Shown one piece after another: positions 26,226-35,303 of a stretch of 64,000 nt of DNA. The notes under the pieces were generated by a model that had not been told where the DNA came from, made no database searches, and saw only the letters and a program-made list of their open reading frames with translations. A program made the position numbers and the translations under genes. Numbering within the stretch: the stretch's first letter is position 1; every line of letters begins with the position of its first letter. Source of the stretch: Saccharofermentans sp. (GTDB lineage: Bacteria; Bacillota; Clostridia; Saccharofermentanales; Saccharofermentanaceae). The stretch is from positions 162,532-226,531 of the forward strand of contig JAKSRJ010000001.1 of NCBI GenBank assembly GCA_024403715.1. Reading direction: 5' to 3'.

Positions 26226-26933
26226 ATGAAGACTAATAACAGACTTTTAATTCCAGTTTTTACACTCACAACGGCAATTCTTCTTGCAGGCTGTAAGGGA
26301 GCTCTTTCTGATGAGCACTTACAAGAGTTGTATGGTTCTCGTAATGCAGAGCCAGTAATTGAAGAGATTATTGAACCAGTTGAAATTATTGACGAAGTTG
26401 AAATCGAAGATATTTCAGATGAGATTGTCGATGAGGATCTTTTATTAGTTGAAGAGGCTGCAGAAGCTTTGCCTGAGGAAGTTGAAGCCGAGCCAGACTA
26501 TGTAGTAATCGGTTCTGAGGACGCTTCTCTAAATGTAGAATTTACAAACCTTACAAATACAGTTATTAGCAATATTCAGTTACGTGCAAACGGCCAGTGG
26601 GATTTTGAAGCAGGCCTTATGGATGACGAATATATCCTTTGTCGTCAGACTGCTGTTTTGGCTTTTACACCATCAACAGAAGAATCTCTTCCATATGATC
26701 TTAGATTGACAATGTCCGATGGTAAGACATACACACTCCATGATATTGATTTCACAGAGTGGGATAACGGAAGCATTCTTATTACTGATGGAACATGTTA
26801 TACAGAGTATACATCTAATGTAACAAATGAATTAATTTCAACTTATGATTATGAAGTATCTGTAGCTCAGTCATACGTGCCTGCCGCAGCTCCAGATTCA
26901 GGCTGTATTGGCAGTACAGGTCTCACATATTAA
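26226..26933 (+). CDS. Acidic lipoprotein
   Basis: The 235-residue protein has lipobox LAGC (Cys near residue 22) and then a very Glu/Ile/Val-rich low-complexity stretch (about 40-85) that should extend the protein from the membrane. A beta-rich C-terminal domain follows (about 90-190; NVEFTNLTNTVISNIQL, YDLRLTMSDGKTYTLHDIDF), resembling small extracellular beta-sandwich domains. Function is unknown. It sits between the DUF4214/transglutaminase gene (10 nt) and the acyltransferase gene (1-nt overlap, TAATG), so the three are probably one operon. Confidence 0.75.
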   Translation: MKTNNRLLIPVFTLTTAILLAGCKGALSDEHLQELYGSRNAEPVIEEIIEPVEIIDEVEIEDISDEIVDEDLLLVEEAAEALPEEVEAEPDYVVIGSEDASLNVEFTNLTNTVISNIQLRANGQWDFEAGLMDDEYILCRQTAVLAFTPSTEESLPYDLRLTMSDGKTYTLHDIDFTEWDNGSILITDGTCYTEYTSNVTNELISTYDYEVSVAQSYVPAAAPDSGCIGSTGLTY

Positions 26934-28120
26934 TGAGCGATAAAAAAGAGAAAGAAATCAAGGACGAGGAAGTACTCGAACAAGAAGATGTAGTAGATGA
27001 AACTACATCAGAAGATGTTGAAGTAGAAGAGGCTGTAGCTGAAGATACTGAAGCTGATACCGAAGCGCAATCATCAGCAGAAGAGAGCATCATTATCGAG
27101 CAGCCTAATCGTATCGACTATCTCGGTAATGTAAGAGCCCTTGCAGCATTAGCTATTGTTATTCTACATAGTTGTTTAATTGCAGTTCAGACCCATTTAC
27201 CATCAGAGATGAATCATATGGTTGCCTCATCTATCCGTAATTTGATGATGTGGGCTGTACCTTGCTTTGTAATGGTAACTGGTGCACTTCTCCTTAATCC
27301 TGAGAAGGTTATAAGTTACAAAAAACTCTTTGGTAAATATATTGCCAGAATTCTGTATACGCTTTTTGCTTTTACCGCAATTTATATATTGGCCGATTAT
27401 CTTATGGAGGAAATCGAGCCTGGCACTTCACTTTTAAAACTGTATGTAGGTAATCTCGTATTCGATTCCGGCTGGATTCATATGTGGTACCTCTACATGG
27501 TACTCGCACTTTACCTATTGATGCCTGTGTATAAGGCTGTAGCATCCAAGTTGTCTGATAGCGACTTCAAGTATGTGCTCGCCGTGCTTTTTGTATTCCA
27601 GTCTGTGCTTACTACCGTAACAGTATTCACAGGAAAGCAGACAGCGTTCTTTATCGGTACTTATACAATCTTCCCGTTCTATTTACTTATGGGATATGCG
27701 ATTTCTTCTTCGAAAGTTAAATTCAATAAAGTTTTGTCTATTATCGGATTAATTGCTGGAGCACTTATTAGTGTAGGTCTTACAATCTTGAGCGTTCAGA
27801 CAAAGTCCACGACTCTTGGTAGTTTCCTTGGTAATTATTCAAGCGTAGTAATTGTAGTATTAGCTGTATCAATTTTCTCTTTGGCTGCACAGGCAAATGG
27901 TAAGAGCAACAAGCTCTTGAAACTAATGGATGAGTGCTCATTTGGTATCTATCTGGTGCACATGATACTTATTAAGTGGTTCTATACATATCTCGGATTC
28001 AATCCATTCTCACATGGTAAGATTTTTGGTGTAATTGTAAGCTCTGTTCTTGTATATATCGCATCGCTTGGCATTGTTTTTGTCATCAGACTGATACCAG
28101 GAGTAAAGAAACTTTTATAA
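26933..28120 (+). CDS. Membrane acyltransferase family 3 protein with acidic N-terminal tail
   Basis: The 395-residue protein carries about ten hydrophobic helices of the acyltransferase-3 fold, beginning RIDYLGNVRALAALAIVILHS, where the His is the family's catalytic residue. It is preceded by about 60 residues that are almost entirely Glu/Asp/Val/Ala, which is unusual for the family. Such enzymes O-acylate cell-surface sugars or lipids. It is co-transcribed with the two secreted proteins upstream, so modification of an envelope glycan is a reasonable guess. Confidence 0.82.
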   Translation: MSDKKEKEIKDEEVLEQEDVVDETTSEDVEVEEAVAEDTEADTEAQSSAEESIIIEQPNRIDYLGNVRALAALAIVILHSCLIAVQTHLPSEMNHMVASSIRNLMMWAVPCFVMVTGALLLNPEKVISYKKLFGKYIARILYTLFAFTAIYILADYLMEEIEPGTSLLKLYVGNLVFDSGWIHMWYLYMVLALYLLMPVYKAVASKLSDSDFKYVLAVLFVFQSVLTTVTVFTGKQTAFFIGTYTIFPFYLLMGYAISSSKVKFNKVLSIIGLIAGALISVGLTILSVQTKSTTLGSFLGNYSSVVIVVLAVSIFSLAAQANGKSNKLLKLMDECSFGIYLVHMILIKWFYTYLGFNPFSHGKIFGVIVSSVLVYIASLGIVFVIRLIPGVKKLL

Positions 28121-28189
28121 GTGCTTTTGTAAATGGTTTATCGCACAAAACTACAGGTAAAAATAAGTCATTTTATTAACTTTTGATAA

Positions 28190-28218
28190 TTGACATTGGT
28201 ATTTATAAGTTTTATAAC
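28190..28218 (+). promoter_or_regulatory. Promoter of the YidE/AspT-type transporter gene
   Basis: TTGACA (28190-28195), a 17-nt spacer and TATAAC (28213-28218). Confidence 0.8.
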
Positions 28219-28256
28219 ATTTGCGGCTAATCATTATCGAAAGGAAATAGAAGCAA

Positions 28257-29534
28257 ATGTCTCTATTTGGCGGTGTTATTCCGGTTACAGGTATTACATT
28301 TTTAATTGCAAGTATCTTTGTAATCGCTTTTGCAGGTTATGTAATTGGACGTATCAACATTAAGGGTGTTGATTTGGGTACAGCAGGTGTATTTATTGCA
28401 GCTTTGTTGTATGGTTGTCTTTTCTACAATGTTCTGGCTTCAAACCTTACTGTTAATTTTACTGTGGCAGATGAGGTTTATAAGGTTGCTTATACCAAGG
28501 AAGCACTGAAGATTGTTGAGAACATCGGTTTGATCCTTTTTATTACTTCTGTTGGATTTATTGCAGGTCCTAAGTTCTTTGGAGATTTTAAGAGAAACTT
28601 CAAGTCTTATGTACTCCTTGGATTTGTAATTATTGTTACAGGTGGACTTGTTGCTGCAGCTTGTATTTTGATTGGTCGACAGATTGGTCTTGGTGATACA
28701 ACTCCACAAGAATTCACAGCTATTGTAGCGGGTTTGTTCTCTGGTGCTTTGACATCTACTCCTGCATTCTCCGCAGCAAAGGCTACAGCTGGTTCTGATT
28801 ATGAAGACTATGTAGCAGTTGGTAATGGTATTGCGTATATCTTCGGTGTAATCGGTGTTGTATTGTTCGTACAGCTCATCCCTAAGATTATCAAGGCCGA
28901 TATGGATAAGGAGCGTGCTCTTTTGTCTGTAGCTTCCCAGGTTGATAATAAAGCCAAGGCTTTCAGTGCTAAGCTTATTGAGTTCGATCCATTCGGACTT
29001 TGCGCATTTGCTCTTGCAGCTGTAGTGGGTATTTTCTTCGGTATGATTAAGATTCCTTTGTCATCTCAGGGATTAAGTGGCACAACATTCTCTTTGACAA
29101 CAACAGGCGGATGTCTGCTTACAGCTTTGGTATTTGGTCACTTCAGAAAAATTGGCAGAGTAAGCATTATGCCTAAGGATGCAACTTTGAAGGTATTAAG
29201 AGAGCTCGGTTTGATGCTCTTCCTTATTGGTGCAGGTATTGCTGGTGGAGCTAAGTTCGTTGAGTGCTTCAAGCCAATTTACTTTGTATATGGTATCTTC
29301 ATTACAATCATCCCAATGCTAGTAGGTTTCTTCTTCGCGAAGTATGTTTTAAAGCTCAACCTCCTCAACAATTTGGGATCTATCACAGGTGGTATGACAA
29401 GTACTCCTGCTCTTGGTACACTGATTAGCTCTGTAGGAACAGAGGATGTAGCCGCAGCTTATGCAGCAACGTATCCAATCGCTTTAATCGCGGTAGTACT
29501 GGTATCCCAGTTCCTTATCATTCTTTTTGTTTAA
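28257..29534 (+). CDS. YidE/YbjL/AspT-family membrane transporter
   Basis: The 425-residue protein has about ten to eleven helices arranged as two homologous halves, each with the family's signature loop: GLFSGALTSTPAFSAAK near 160 and GSITGGMTSTPALGTL near 376. The aspartate:alanine exchanger AspT belongs here and exchanges amino or dicarboxylic acids, but this protein lacks the TrkA-C (RCK) domains present in the larger members. The substrate cannot be read from sequence. It has its own promoter at 28190 and its own terminator at 29569, and AAAGGAA 12 nt before the ATG. Confidence 0.85.
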   Translation: MSLFGGVIPVTGITFLIASIFVIAFAGYVIGRINIKGVDLGTAGVFIAALLYGCLFYNVLASNLTVNFTVADEVYKVAYTKEALKIVENIGLILFITSVGFIAGPKFFGDFKRNFKSYVLLGFVIIVTGGLVAAACILIGRQIGLGDTTPQEFTAIVAGLFSGALTSTPAFSAAKATAGSDYEDYVAVGNGIAYIFGVIGVVLFVQLIPKIIKADMDKERALLSVASQVDNKAKAFSAKLIEFDPFGLCAFALAAVVGIFFGMIKIPLSSQGLSGTTFSLTTTGGCLLTALVFGHFRKIGRVSIMPKDATLKVLRELGLMLFLIGAGIAGGAKFVECFKPIYFVYGIFITIIPMLVGFFFAKYVLKLNLLNNLGSITGGMTSTPALGTLISSVGTEDVAAAYAATYPIALIAVVLVSQFLIILFV

Positions 29535-29568
29535 AAAGTCTGTTTAGTATGTATTGAGTTTCTGATAG

Positions 29569-29606
29569 GCCCTTTCGCATGTCGAAAGGGCTTATACTTT
29601 TTTTAC
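29569..29606 (+). terminator. Terminator of the transporter gene
   Basis: GCCCTTTCG (29569-29577) pairs perfectly with CGAAAGGGC (29583-29591), then TTATACTTTTTTT. Confidence 0.92.
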
Positions 29607-29717
29607 AAAAGACATAGTGACGGTCTGTGTTTCTTTGTGTCGTATTTTCTAAAATTTTCTTGTATAATTCGTAATGTATTTCTATACACATGGATATCAA
29701 ATGAGGAGGATATATTA

Positions 29718-31004
29718 ATGAAGTTTGATTCTAAGAAAATTGCAGCTTCTGCTATGGCAGTAACAATGATCATGTCTATGACTGGTTGTTCTTTGCTCGG
29801 TGGCGGTAAGGCTAAGCGGGAAGTTCTTGATGCAGCTGACAGCTTTGCATCTAATGTTTGTTCTTTGAAGGCATCTAAGGTTACAGGTGCTATGGCTGAT
29901 CTCGATGATGATCAGATTGAGGAGATTGAGTTTGGTTTTAGCTGCATCAATGATGACGCTATTTTTTCTGCTATCGCTTCTACTCTCGCTTATGAGATTG
30001 ATGAGGATTCTGTAGAGGTTGATTCTAAGAAGGGTGAGGCTTCTGTAGATGTTGTATTTACATATGTAGATGCTGAATCTGTATATGAAGACGTTATCGA
30101 TGACAATGGCTCTGAGGAAGATTTTATTGATGCTCTCGGCGATTGCGATGATGTAGTTGAGGTTGAGGTTACTCTCGAGTTTACACTCGATGATGATGAG
30201 TGGCTCGTAGACGATGCTAAGCTCAAGACTTTTGAGAAGATTTTTGCATTCATGGGTTATGAGTTCGAGTTCGGTGCTGACTTCATGGAAGTATACAATG
30301 GTCACTCCTGGTGGATGGCTGATTCTGATGATAACTACTCTAACGCTAGTTACATTGATTTCTGGGGTACATATAATTCCTATGATCTTACAGAGGATCC
30401 AGAGCTCTACTTCACAGTTGAGCACGATGGTGTTTTGGTTTACACATCTGACATCACATCTTCTGCAGATTGCTACTTCTATGCTTCTGATTACACAGGT
30501 GATGATTACCTCCCAGAGGGTACATATACAATAACTCTCTACTTGGCTGATGGAACAGTTGTTGATTCCGATTCTACATATGTATCTTTGACAACTTCTG
30601 GTAGTTCTTCTGGTACTCCAGTAGTATCTGGTGAGATGGTAGCATTGTGGGAGTCTGGTATTAACGATTACTGGTATTCTTATTCTGATGGCACAGGTTA
30701 TGCAATGGATTCTGGTGTATATGACACAACTGAGTCTACAATCGAGTACACATGTCAGGTTTATGATGAGGATACTTTCGCAGATTTCCCTGTATACTAT
30801 GAGGTATACTATTCTGCAACTGGTAACACAGAGGATGCTGAGCTTGTTTACTCTAGCACAATTTATCCAACAGAGTACTCTAATGGTTACTTCTATGAGT
30901 TCCAGTACAACGGTGCTCTTGAGGAAGGTTCTTACTTCTTTGCTGGTGCTACAGACTCTTCCGCTGATGAGGTATTCTTCATCGTTGAGGCTACAGTTTC
31001 TTAA
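29718..31004 (+). CDS. Acidic lipoprotein, paralogue 1 of a tandem pair
   Basis: The 428-residue protein starts at ATG 29718 (GAGGAGG 8 nt upstream), giving MKFDSKKIAASAMAV and lipobox MTGC. Residues about 30-175 form an Asp/Glu-rich domain shared with the next gene (YEIDEDSVE..., VDVVFTYVDAxSVxxDVI, CDDVVEVEVTL). Then comes one beta-rich module (about 195-300; ELYFTVEHDGVLVYTSD) and a C-terminal module (about 310-428; EYTCQVYDEDTFADF, TEYSNGYFYEFQY). It is very poor in basic residues. Function is unknown. A TATAAT at 29663-29668 may be its promoter. Confidence 0.78.
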   Translation: MKFDSKKIAASAMAVTMIMSMTGCSLLGGGKAKREVLDAADSFASNVCSLKASKVTGAMADLDDDQIEEIEFGFSCINDDAIFSAIASTLAYEIDEDSVEVDSKKGEASVDVVFTYVDAESVYEDVIDDNGSEEDFIDALGDCDDVVEVEVTLEFTLDDDEWLVDDAKLKTFEKIFAFMGYEFEFGADFMEVYNGHSWWMADSDDNYSNASYIDFWGTYNSYDLTEDPELYFTVEHDGVLVYTSDITSSADCYFYASDYTGDDYLPEGTYTITLYLADGTVVDSDSTYVSLTTSGSSSGTPVVSGEMVALWESGINDYWYSYSDGTGYAMDSGVYDTTESTIEYTCQVYDEDTFADFPVYYEVYYSATGNTEDAELVYSSTIYPTEYSNGYFYEFQYNGALEEGSYFFAGATDSSADEVFFIVEATVS

Positions 31005-31034
31005 TTAGAAACTAAAATAATCAATTAGATTAAT

Positions 31035-31071
31035 AATCACTCCTGGCCTGTTTGGTCGGGAGTGATTTTTT
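31035..31071 (+). terminator. Terminator between the paired lipoprotein genes
   Basis: AATCACTCC (31035-31043) pairs with GGAGTGATT (31059-31067), followed by TTTT. Confidence 0.9.
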
Positions 31072-31115
31072 ATATACATGGAGTATAATAAAGCATCAAA
31101 TACGGAGGAATGACA

Positions 31116-32768
31116 ATGAAGTTTAATTCCAAAAAGTTTCTAGCTTCTGCAGTAGCAATGTCTTTGATGCTTCCTTTCACAGCCTGTGTTAATAAGGCTA
31201 ACGAAGAAGTTCTAGCAGCAGCTGATAGTTATGCAACTAATATCGTTAAGATGAAGGCGAGCAAAATTGCAGCATTAACATCAGATCCTGATGACGATGA
31301 TGTCGCAGCTTTAGAAGATTTTATTTCTAACTATAGTAATGATGTTTATTCCGCTATTTTCAGCACTCTTGCTTATGAGATTGATGAGGATTCTGTAGAA
31401 GCTTCTACTAAGAATGGTGAGGGTTCTGTAGATGTAGTATTTACTTATGTAGACGCTCAGTCTGTTTTTGATGATGTAATTGCCGATGGTGGTTCTGAAG
31501 AAGATTTTATTGAAGCTTTGGCAGATTGCGATGATGTAGTTGAGGTTGAACTAACACTCAATTTTGTATTGGATGGAGAAGAGTGGCTTGTAGATGATGA
31601 GTATTTTACAAACGTATACGAGGTTTATGAGTTCTGCTTCATTGATTTTGAGTTTTCCCCAGCTGTTACACCTGCAATGGTGAGTGATTCTTCTAGATGG
31701 TATTACACAAATACTACTGATGTTTATGGTCTAACAGATGAGATTGAATACGATATCATTCCGCTTGATGAGTATCAGGATATTGAGTGGCATTTTTATT
31801 ATGAAATATATTTTGATGGTGGACTTGTTTATACTTCTGATGAGTGTGTAGATCAAGGTTACTGGATTGAAGCTTACTACGGCCCAAATCAGGGAGCAAC
31901 AATAGGCCCAGACGGTTATCTTCCATCGGGTGAATACAGAGTTGTAATTTATGCAGTTAATGGCGATATAGTACTTGTTGATAGTACATGTACGGTAGGA
32001 GCAACTTCGAATCTTAGTACAGACTTGATTAGTCGCGTCGAATGGTATTATTCTGACGAGGGTGTATATACAGACAATTCTTCTATCGAGCTTGATATTA
32101 TCCCTACAAGCGAAGGTGAAGATGTGCTTTGGGAATTCTATTATGAGTATTATATCAATGGTGAGTTAGTGTATACTTCTGACCCTTGTGTCGACCAGGG
32201 ACACTGGATTGAAGCGTTTTACAATTCTAGTTATGTTGATGATATTGAATACGACTCAACAGGTCTTTATCTAGCTCCTGGGTTTTATCGCTGTGTAATG
32301 TACACATTAGATGGAACCGTTCTAGCTGATGAGACTTGTACAGTTATTTCTTCCACAGATGGTGGTCCTGCTACAGGCGAAGTTACTAGTGTAGAGTGGG
32401 AAGCGTCTACAGAAGGATATTGGTACTCTTATTCTGATGGTGTAGGTTATGCTATGGAAGAGGGAGAGTATTCTACTTCTGAGACAATAATAGAATACAC
32501 ATGTCAGGTTTTAGACGAAGACTTGCTTGCAGATTTTTCTGTACATTACAAGGTTTTCTACTGTGCTAATCCAGAAAATGCTACTTCAACAGATGATCTT
32601 GAGCTTGTATATGCAGCTACAATAACACCAACTGAGTACAATAACGGATATTTCTATGAGTTCCAGTACGAAGGTGATTTGCAGGAAGGGGTATACATTT
32701 TCGTTTGTGGTGTTGATGACGGTGCGGACCCAGTATTCCTCTTTACTACAGGTGCTACGGTCTCTTAA
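31116..32768 (+). CDS. Acidic lipoprotein, paralogue 2 with duplicated middle module
   Basis: The 550-residue protein starts at ATG 31116, which has GGAGGA 7 nt upstream; an ATG 6 nt earlier overlaps the ribosome site. MKFNSKKFLASAVAMSL and lipobox FTAC mirror its neighbour. The N-terminal domain and the C-terminal module match paralogue 1, but the middle holds two copies of a roughly 110-residue module, each with xxEFYYEYYINGELVYTSDxCVDQGxWIEA and a terminal TCTV. Both cysteines are conserved in each copy and could form disulfides. It has a TATAAT at 31084 just after the preceding terminator. Function is unknown. Confidence 0.78.
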   Translation: MKFNSKKFLASAVAMSLMLPFTACVNKANEEVLAAADSYATNIVKMKASKIAALTSDPDDDDVAALEDFISNYSNDVYSAIFSTLAYEIDEDSVEASTKNGEGSVDVVFTYVDAQSVFDDVIADGGSEEDFIEALADCDDVVEVELTLNFVLDGEEWLVDDEYFTNVYEVYEFCFIDFEFSPAVTPAMVSDSSRWYYTNTTDVYGLTDEIEYDIIPLDEYQDIEWHFYYEIYFDGGLVYTSDECVDQGYWIEAYYGPNQGATIGPDGYLPSGEYRVVIYAVNGDIVLVDSTCTVGATSNLSTDLISRVEWYYSDEGVYTDNSSIELDIIPTSEGEDVLWEFYYEYYINGELVYTSDPCVDQGHWIEAFYNSSYVDDIEYDSTGLYLAPGFYRCVMYTLDGTVLADETCTVISSTDGGPATGEVTSVEWEASTEGYWYSYSDGVGYAMEEGEYSTSETIIEYTCQVLDEDLLADFSVHYKVFYCANPENATSTDDLELVYAATITPTEYNNGYFYEFQYEGDLQEGVYIFVCGVDDGADPVFLFTTGATVS

Positions 32769-32794
32769 ACAGCGTTTGATAAAGAGTTTTAACC

Positions 32795-32826
32795 ATAGGC
32801 TTCAGGTTATACTGGAGCCTATTTTT
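32795..32826 (+). terminator. Terminator after lipoprotein paralogue 2
   Basis: ATAGGCTTCAG (32795-32805) pairs with CTGGAGCCTAT (32812-32822, one wobble), then TTTTT. The -10 box of the next gene begins 4 nt later. Confidence 0.85.
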
Positions 32827-32829
32827 GTG

Positions 32830-32835
32830 TATAAT
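32830..32835 (+). promoter_or_regulatory. -10 box TATAAT, 6 nt before an ATG (leaderless candidate)
   Basis: A perfect TATAAT ends 6 nt before ATG 32842, so the transcript should begin at the start codon. No ribosome site is present. Confidence 0.6.
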
Positions 32836-32841
32836 ACCCGT

Positions 32842-33726
32842 ATGAAAAAGAAGGTCGCGACATTATTAGCAATTGCTATTTGGCTAATCCCCACTGGCTG
32901 TAAAGCACAGGCAGAAGTGTCTGAGACGCTAGAGTCAGTGGTTGAAACTTCAGTTGAGACACAGCCATCAGCGTCAATAGTAGCGACCGAGTCGATAGTC
33001 CCTGGTGATGATTATTCTTCTTATCCGCTAAATACTACAGACGATTGCTGGGCTGTTCTAAATGCTTATGCAGCAGATCATGGGATTGATGCTTTGTCGT
33101 ATCCAACTACCTTAATAAATGTACTTTTTAGTAATCACGATACTCTAGATTTTGTTTTGCACTATCCTGAACTTGTAGGGACACAGGATGATCCATCGTA
33201 TCCTGGATCAATCGATGTCTCATCTGAATATTCTCCACTTAGAGTGCCTTACTATTATCAGTTTGATTCTAGGTGGGGGTATAAGACTTATGCTGGTTCC
33301 GAGATGGGTTTTACCGGTGGAGGACCAACATGCTTAGCGATGGTTGCTACATTCCTTACTGGCAATACAGATTTTAATCCAGCGTGGATGGCAGCGTATT
33401 CAGAAAACAACGGTTTTGCTATGGATGGTGGTACAAGCTGGAATCTAATGGCAACAGGCGCTGGTGGATTAGGCATTGATGTAGTAGCGATTACAGCTGA
33501 CCAAGATAGAGTAGACCGCAATCTAGCAGTAGGAAACGTAATTGTTTGCCTTATGGGTCCTGGAGATTTCACTAGTGGATCAGCGCAGTTTATTATCATC
33601 TGCAATAAAACAGAAAACGGCTACGAGATTAGAGATCCAGGAAGCATTACGAGAACAAACCAAGAATGGCAATTCGAGACGCTAGCTAGTCAAATGGACG
33701 GTTGCTGGGTAATGAGAATACTATAA
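32842..33726 (+). CDS. C39-like lipoprotein lacking the catalytic Cys and His
   Basis: The 294-residue protein has signal peptide and lipobox PTGC (Cys near residue 17), a Ser/Thr/Glu linker, and a C-terminal papain-like C39-type domain (about 130-294; RVPYYYQFDSRWGYKTY, GGGPTCLAMVATFL, VIVCLMGPGDF, YEIRDPGS). In active relatives the nucleophile is the Cys of GCGPT; here residue 160 is Gly (GGGPTC). The catalytic His of GHFIV is Gln249 (AQFIII). Both changes are clear in the DNA, so this should be a non-catalytic binding or structural protein unless Cys164 has taken over. The gene appears leaderless. Confidence 0.78.
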   Translation: MKKKVATLLAIAIWLIPTGCKAQAEVSETLESVVETSVETQPSASIVATESIVPGDDYSSYPLNTTDDCWAVLNAYAADHGIDALSYPTTLINVLFSNHDTLDFVLHYPELVGTQDDPSYPGSIDVSSEYSPLRVPYYYQFDSRWGYKTYAGSEMGFTGGGPTCLAMVATFLTGNTDFNPAWMAAYSENNGFAMDGGTSWNLMATGAGGLGIDVVAITADQDRVDRNLAVGNVIVCLMGPGDFTSGSAQFIIICNKTENGYEIRDPGSITRTNQEWQFETLASQMDGCWVMRIL

Positions 33727-33814
33727 AGCGCTTTCCCACTTCGAACAAGTCCTCGGCATATAACTATCTTTATTCTTGTATATGCCTGCGGAACTTGTGG
33801 TAAAGCGTTTATAG
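33721..33814. repeat. Long imperfect inverted repeat between converging genes
   Basis: Three nested stems can form: CTATAAA with TTTATAG plus CGCTTT with AAAGCG at the base, ACAAGT with ACTTGT in the middle, and GGCATATA with TATATGCC at the top. It spans the gap between the C39-like gene and the SCIFF maturase gene. There is no strong T-tract, so it may be an unusual shared terminator or a stable RNA 3' end. Confidence 0.6.
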
Positions 33815-33836
33815 TATTTATTCTAATTAACTTCGC

Positions 33837-35225
33837 TTAAATTCTTTTATATATATCTTCTTCGGAGAGGTTAGAGAGGCGTACGGCAAGCGCGCATTCA
33901 ATTCTCTTACGGAACAGACGACAACCGTAGTCGTAAATCTCTGTGATATCTCCACCAGCGTGATAAGCATTTGCAGCACATCCACCAGAACAGTAAAGCT
34001 TTGCCCAGCAATCCTTACAACCTTCTCTAGTGTAAGCATTTACCTTTGCAAACTTACCGCTTGTCTCCTTGCCGCTATCTGTCAATCCATTAAAGATATC
34101 TCCAAGCTTAAACTTCTCGTCACCAACAAACTGGTGGCAAGGGTAGAGGTCACCCCATGGTGTAACAGCCAAATACTCAGTACCAGCTCCACAACCAGAG
34201 ATTCTCTTATAGATGCATGGACCACATGTAAGGTCTAACATATAGTGATAGAAGGTAAAACCATTACCTTCGTTATTACGCTTAATCATTTCACGAGCAA
34301 GTCTCTCGTACTGCTCCATAAGAATTGGCATATCTTCTTCTGTCAAAGCAGAAGGTGAGTCAGGGGATGTAACTACAGGCTCCATAGAAAGCTCTGTAAA
34401 TCCCATATCTGCCATGTGCAAAATATCTTCTACAAAGTCTGTATTAAAGTGAGTATATGTTCCTCGCATGTAGTAACTCTTGTCACTGCGTGCTTCAACG
34501 AATTTCTTGAACTTAGGAACAATCTTATCGTAAGAACCACGACCCTGAATATCAACTCTGAATCTATCGTTAACTTCCTTACGTCCGTCTAGACTTAATA
34601 CGACATTATGCATCTCATCGTTACAGAAATTTATTACATCGTCGTCAATATTGATACCATTAGTTGTTAAAGTAAAGCGGATGTTCTTACCAGCTTCTTT
34701 CTCGATAGAGCGGCCATACTTAACAAGCTGCTTAACAACTTCCCAGTTCATAAGTGGCTCGCCGCCGAAGAAGTCGATGTCTAAATTCTTGTGATAACCT
34801 GAGTTCTCAATAAGAAAATCGATAGCTCTCTTACCGGTCTCAAATGACATAAGTCCACGATCTCCGTGGAATTTACCCTGTGAAGCAAAGCAATAAGAAC
34901 AGTTAAGATTACATGTATGAGCTACATGAAGGCAGATCGCCTTGAGTGTCCATCTCTTCTTAGTAATATCCAAAGCGAGATTGGCGTATTTATCTTCTAC
35001 GAAAAGCTTGCCATCAGCCTTTAAATCTTCAATATCCTGAATGCATTCATCCACATCAGCTTCAGTAACATTAAACTTAGGGCAAATCGTAGCCTTAATC
35101 TCATCTATAGTAGAATTCTCGTACATTTGAATGATCTCAAAGGCAACCTCATCTACCATATGGATGGAGCCTGAGAATACGTCGAGGACTATGTTCTTAT
35201 CGTCAAATTTGTAGCAATGTATCAC
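33837..35225 (-). CDS. scfB: Radical SAM/SPASM maturase of the SCIFF ranthipeptide
   Basis: The enzyme installs thioether bridges between Cys residues and other residues of the SCIFF peptide. The 462-residue protein has an N-terminal peptide-recognition (RRE-like) region, the radical-SAM motif CNLNCSYC (C105, C109, C112), FFGGEP, and a SPASM C-terminal region (CGAGTEYL ... YPCHQF, CKDCWAKLYCSGGC, YDYGC) for auxiliary clusters. I place the start at GTG 35225, which gives MIHCYKFDDKN like other family members and has GGAG 7 nt upstream; an in-frame GTG 18 nt earlier is less likely. It lies 78 nt downstream of the precursor gene, with an attenuator-like hairpin between. Confidence 0.93.
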   Translation of the reverse strand: MIHCYKFDDKNIVLDVFSGSIHMVDEVAFEIIQMYENSTIDEIKATICPKFNVTEADVDECIQDIEDLKADGKLFVEDKYANLALDITKKRWTLKAICLHVAHTCNLNCSYCFASQGKFHGDRGLMSFETGKRAIDFLIENSGYHKNLDIDFFGGEPLMNWEVVKQLVKYGRSIEKEAGKNIRFTLTTNGINIDDDVINFCNDEMHNVVLSLDGRKEVNDRFRVDIQGRGSYDKIVPKFKKFVEARSDKSYYMRGTYTHFNTDFVEDILHMADMGFTELSMEPVVTSPDSPSALTEEDMPILMEQYERLAREMIKRNNEGNGFTFYHYMLDLTCGPCIYKRISGCGAGTEYLAVTPWGDLYPCHQFVGDEKFKLGDIFNGLTDSGKETSGKFAKVNAYTREGCKDCWAKLYCSGGCAANAYHAGGDITEIYDYGCRLFRKRIECALAVRLSNLSEEDIYKRI

Positions 35226-35245
35226 GTTAATCTCCGTTATCACAA

Positions 35246-35281
35246 TAAAAGAGCCTCATAACTTACATTACGAGGCTCTCT
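35246..35281 (-). terminator. Attenuator/terminator between SCIFF peptide and maturase genes
   Basis: On the minus strand AGAGCCTCGTAA pairs with TTATGAGGCTCT and is followed by TTTATT. It probably makes the short precursor transcript more abundant than that of the maturase. Confidence 0.85.
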
Positions 35282-35303
35282 AGATTGCAATTTAATTAAT
35301 AAA

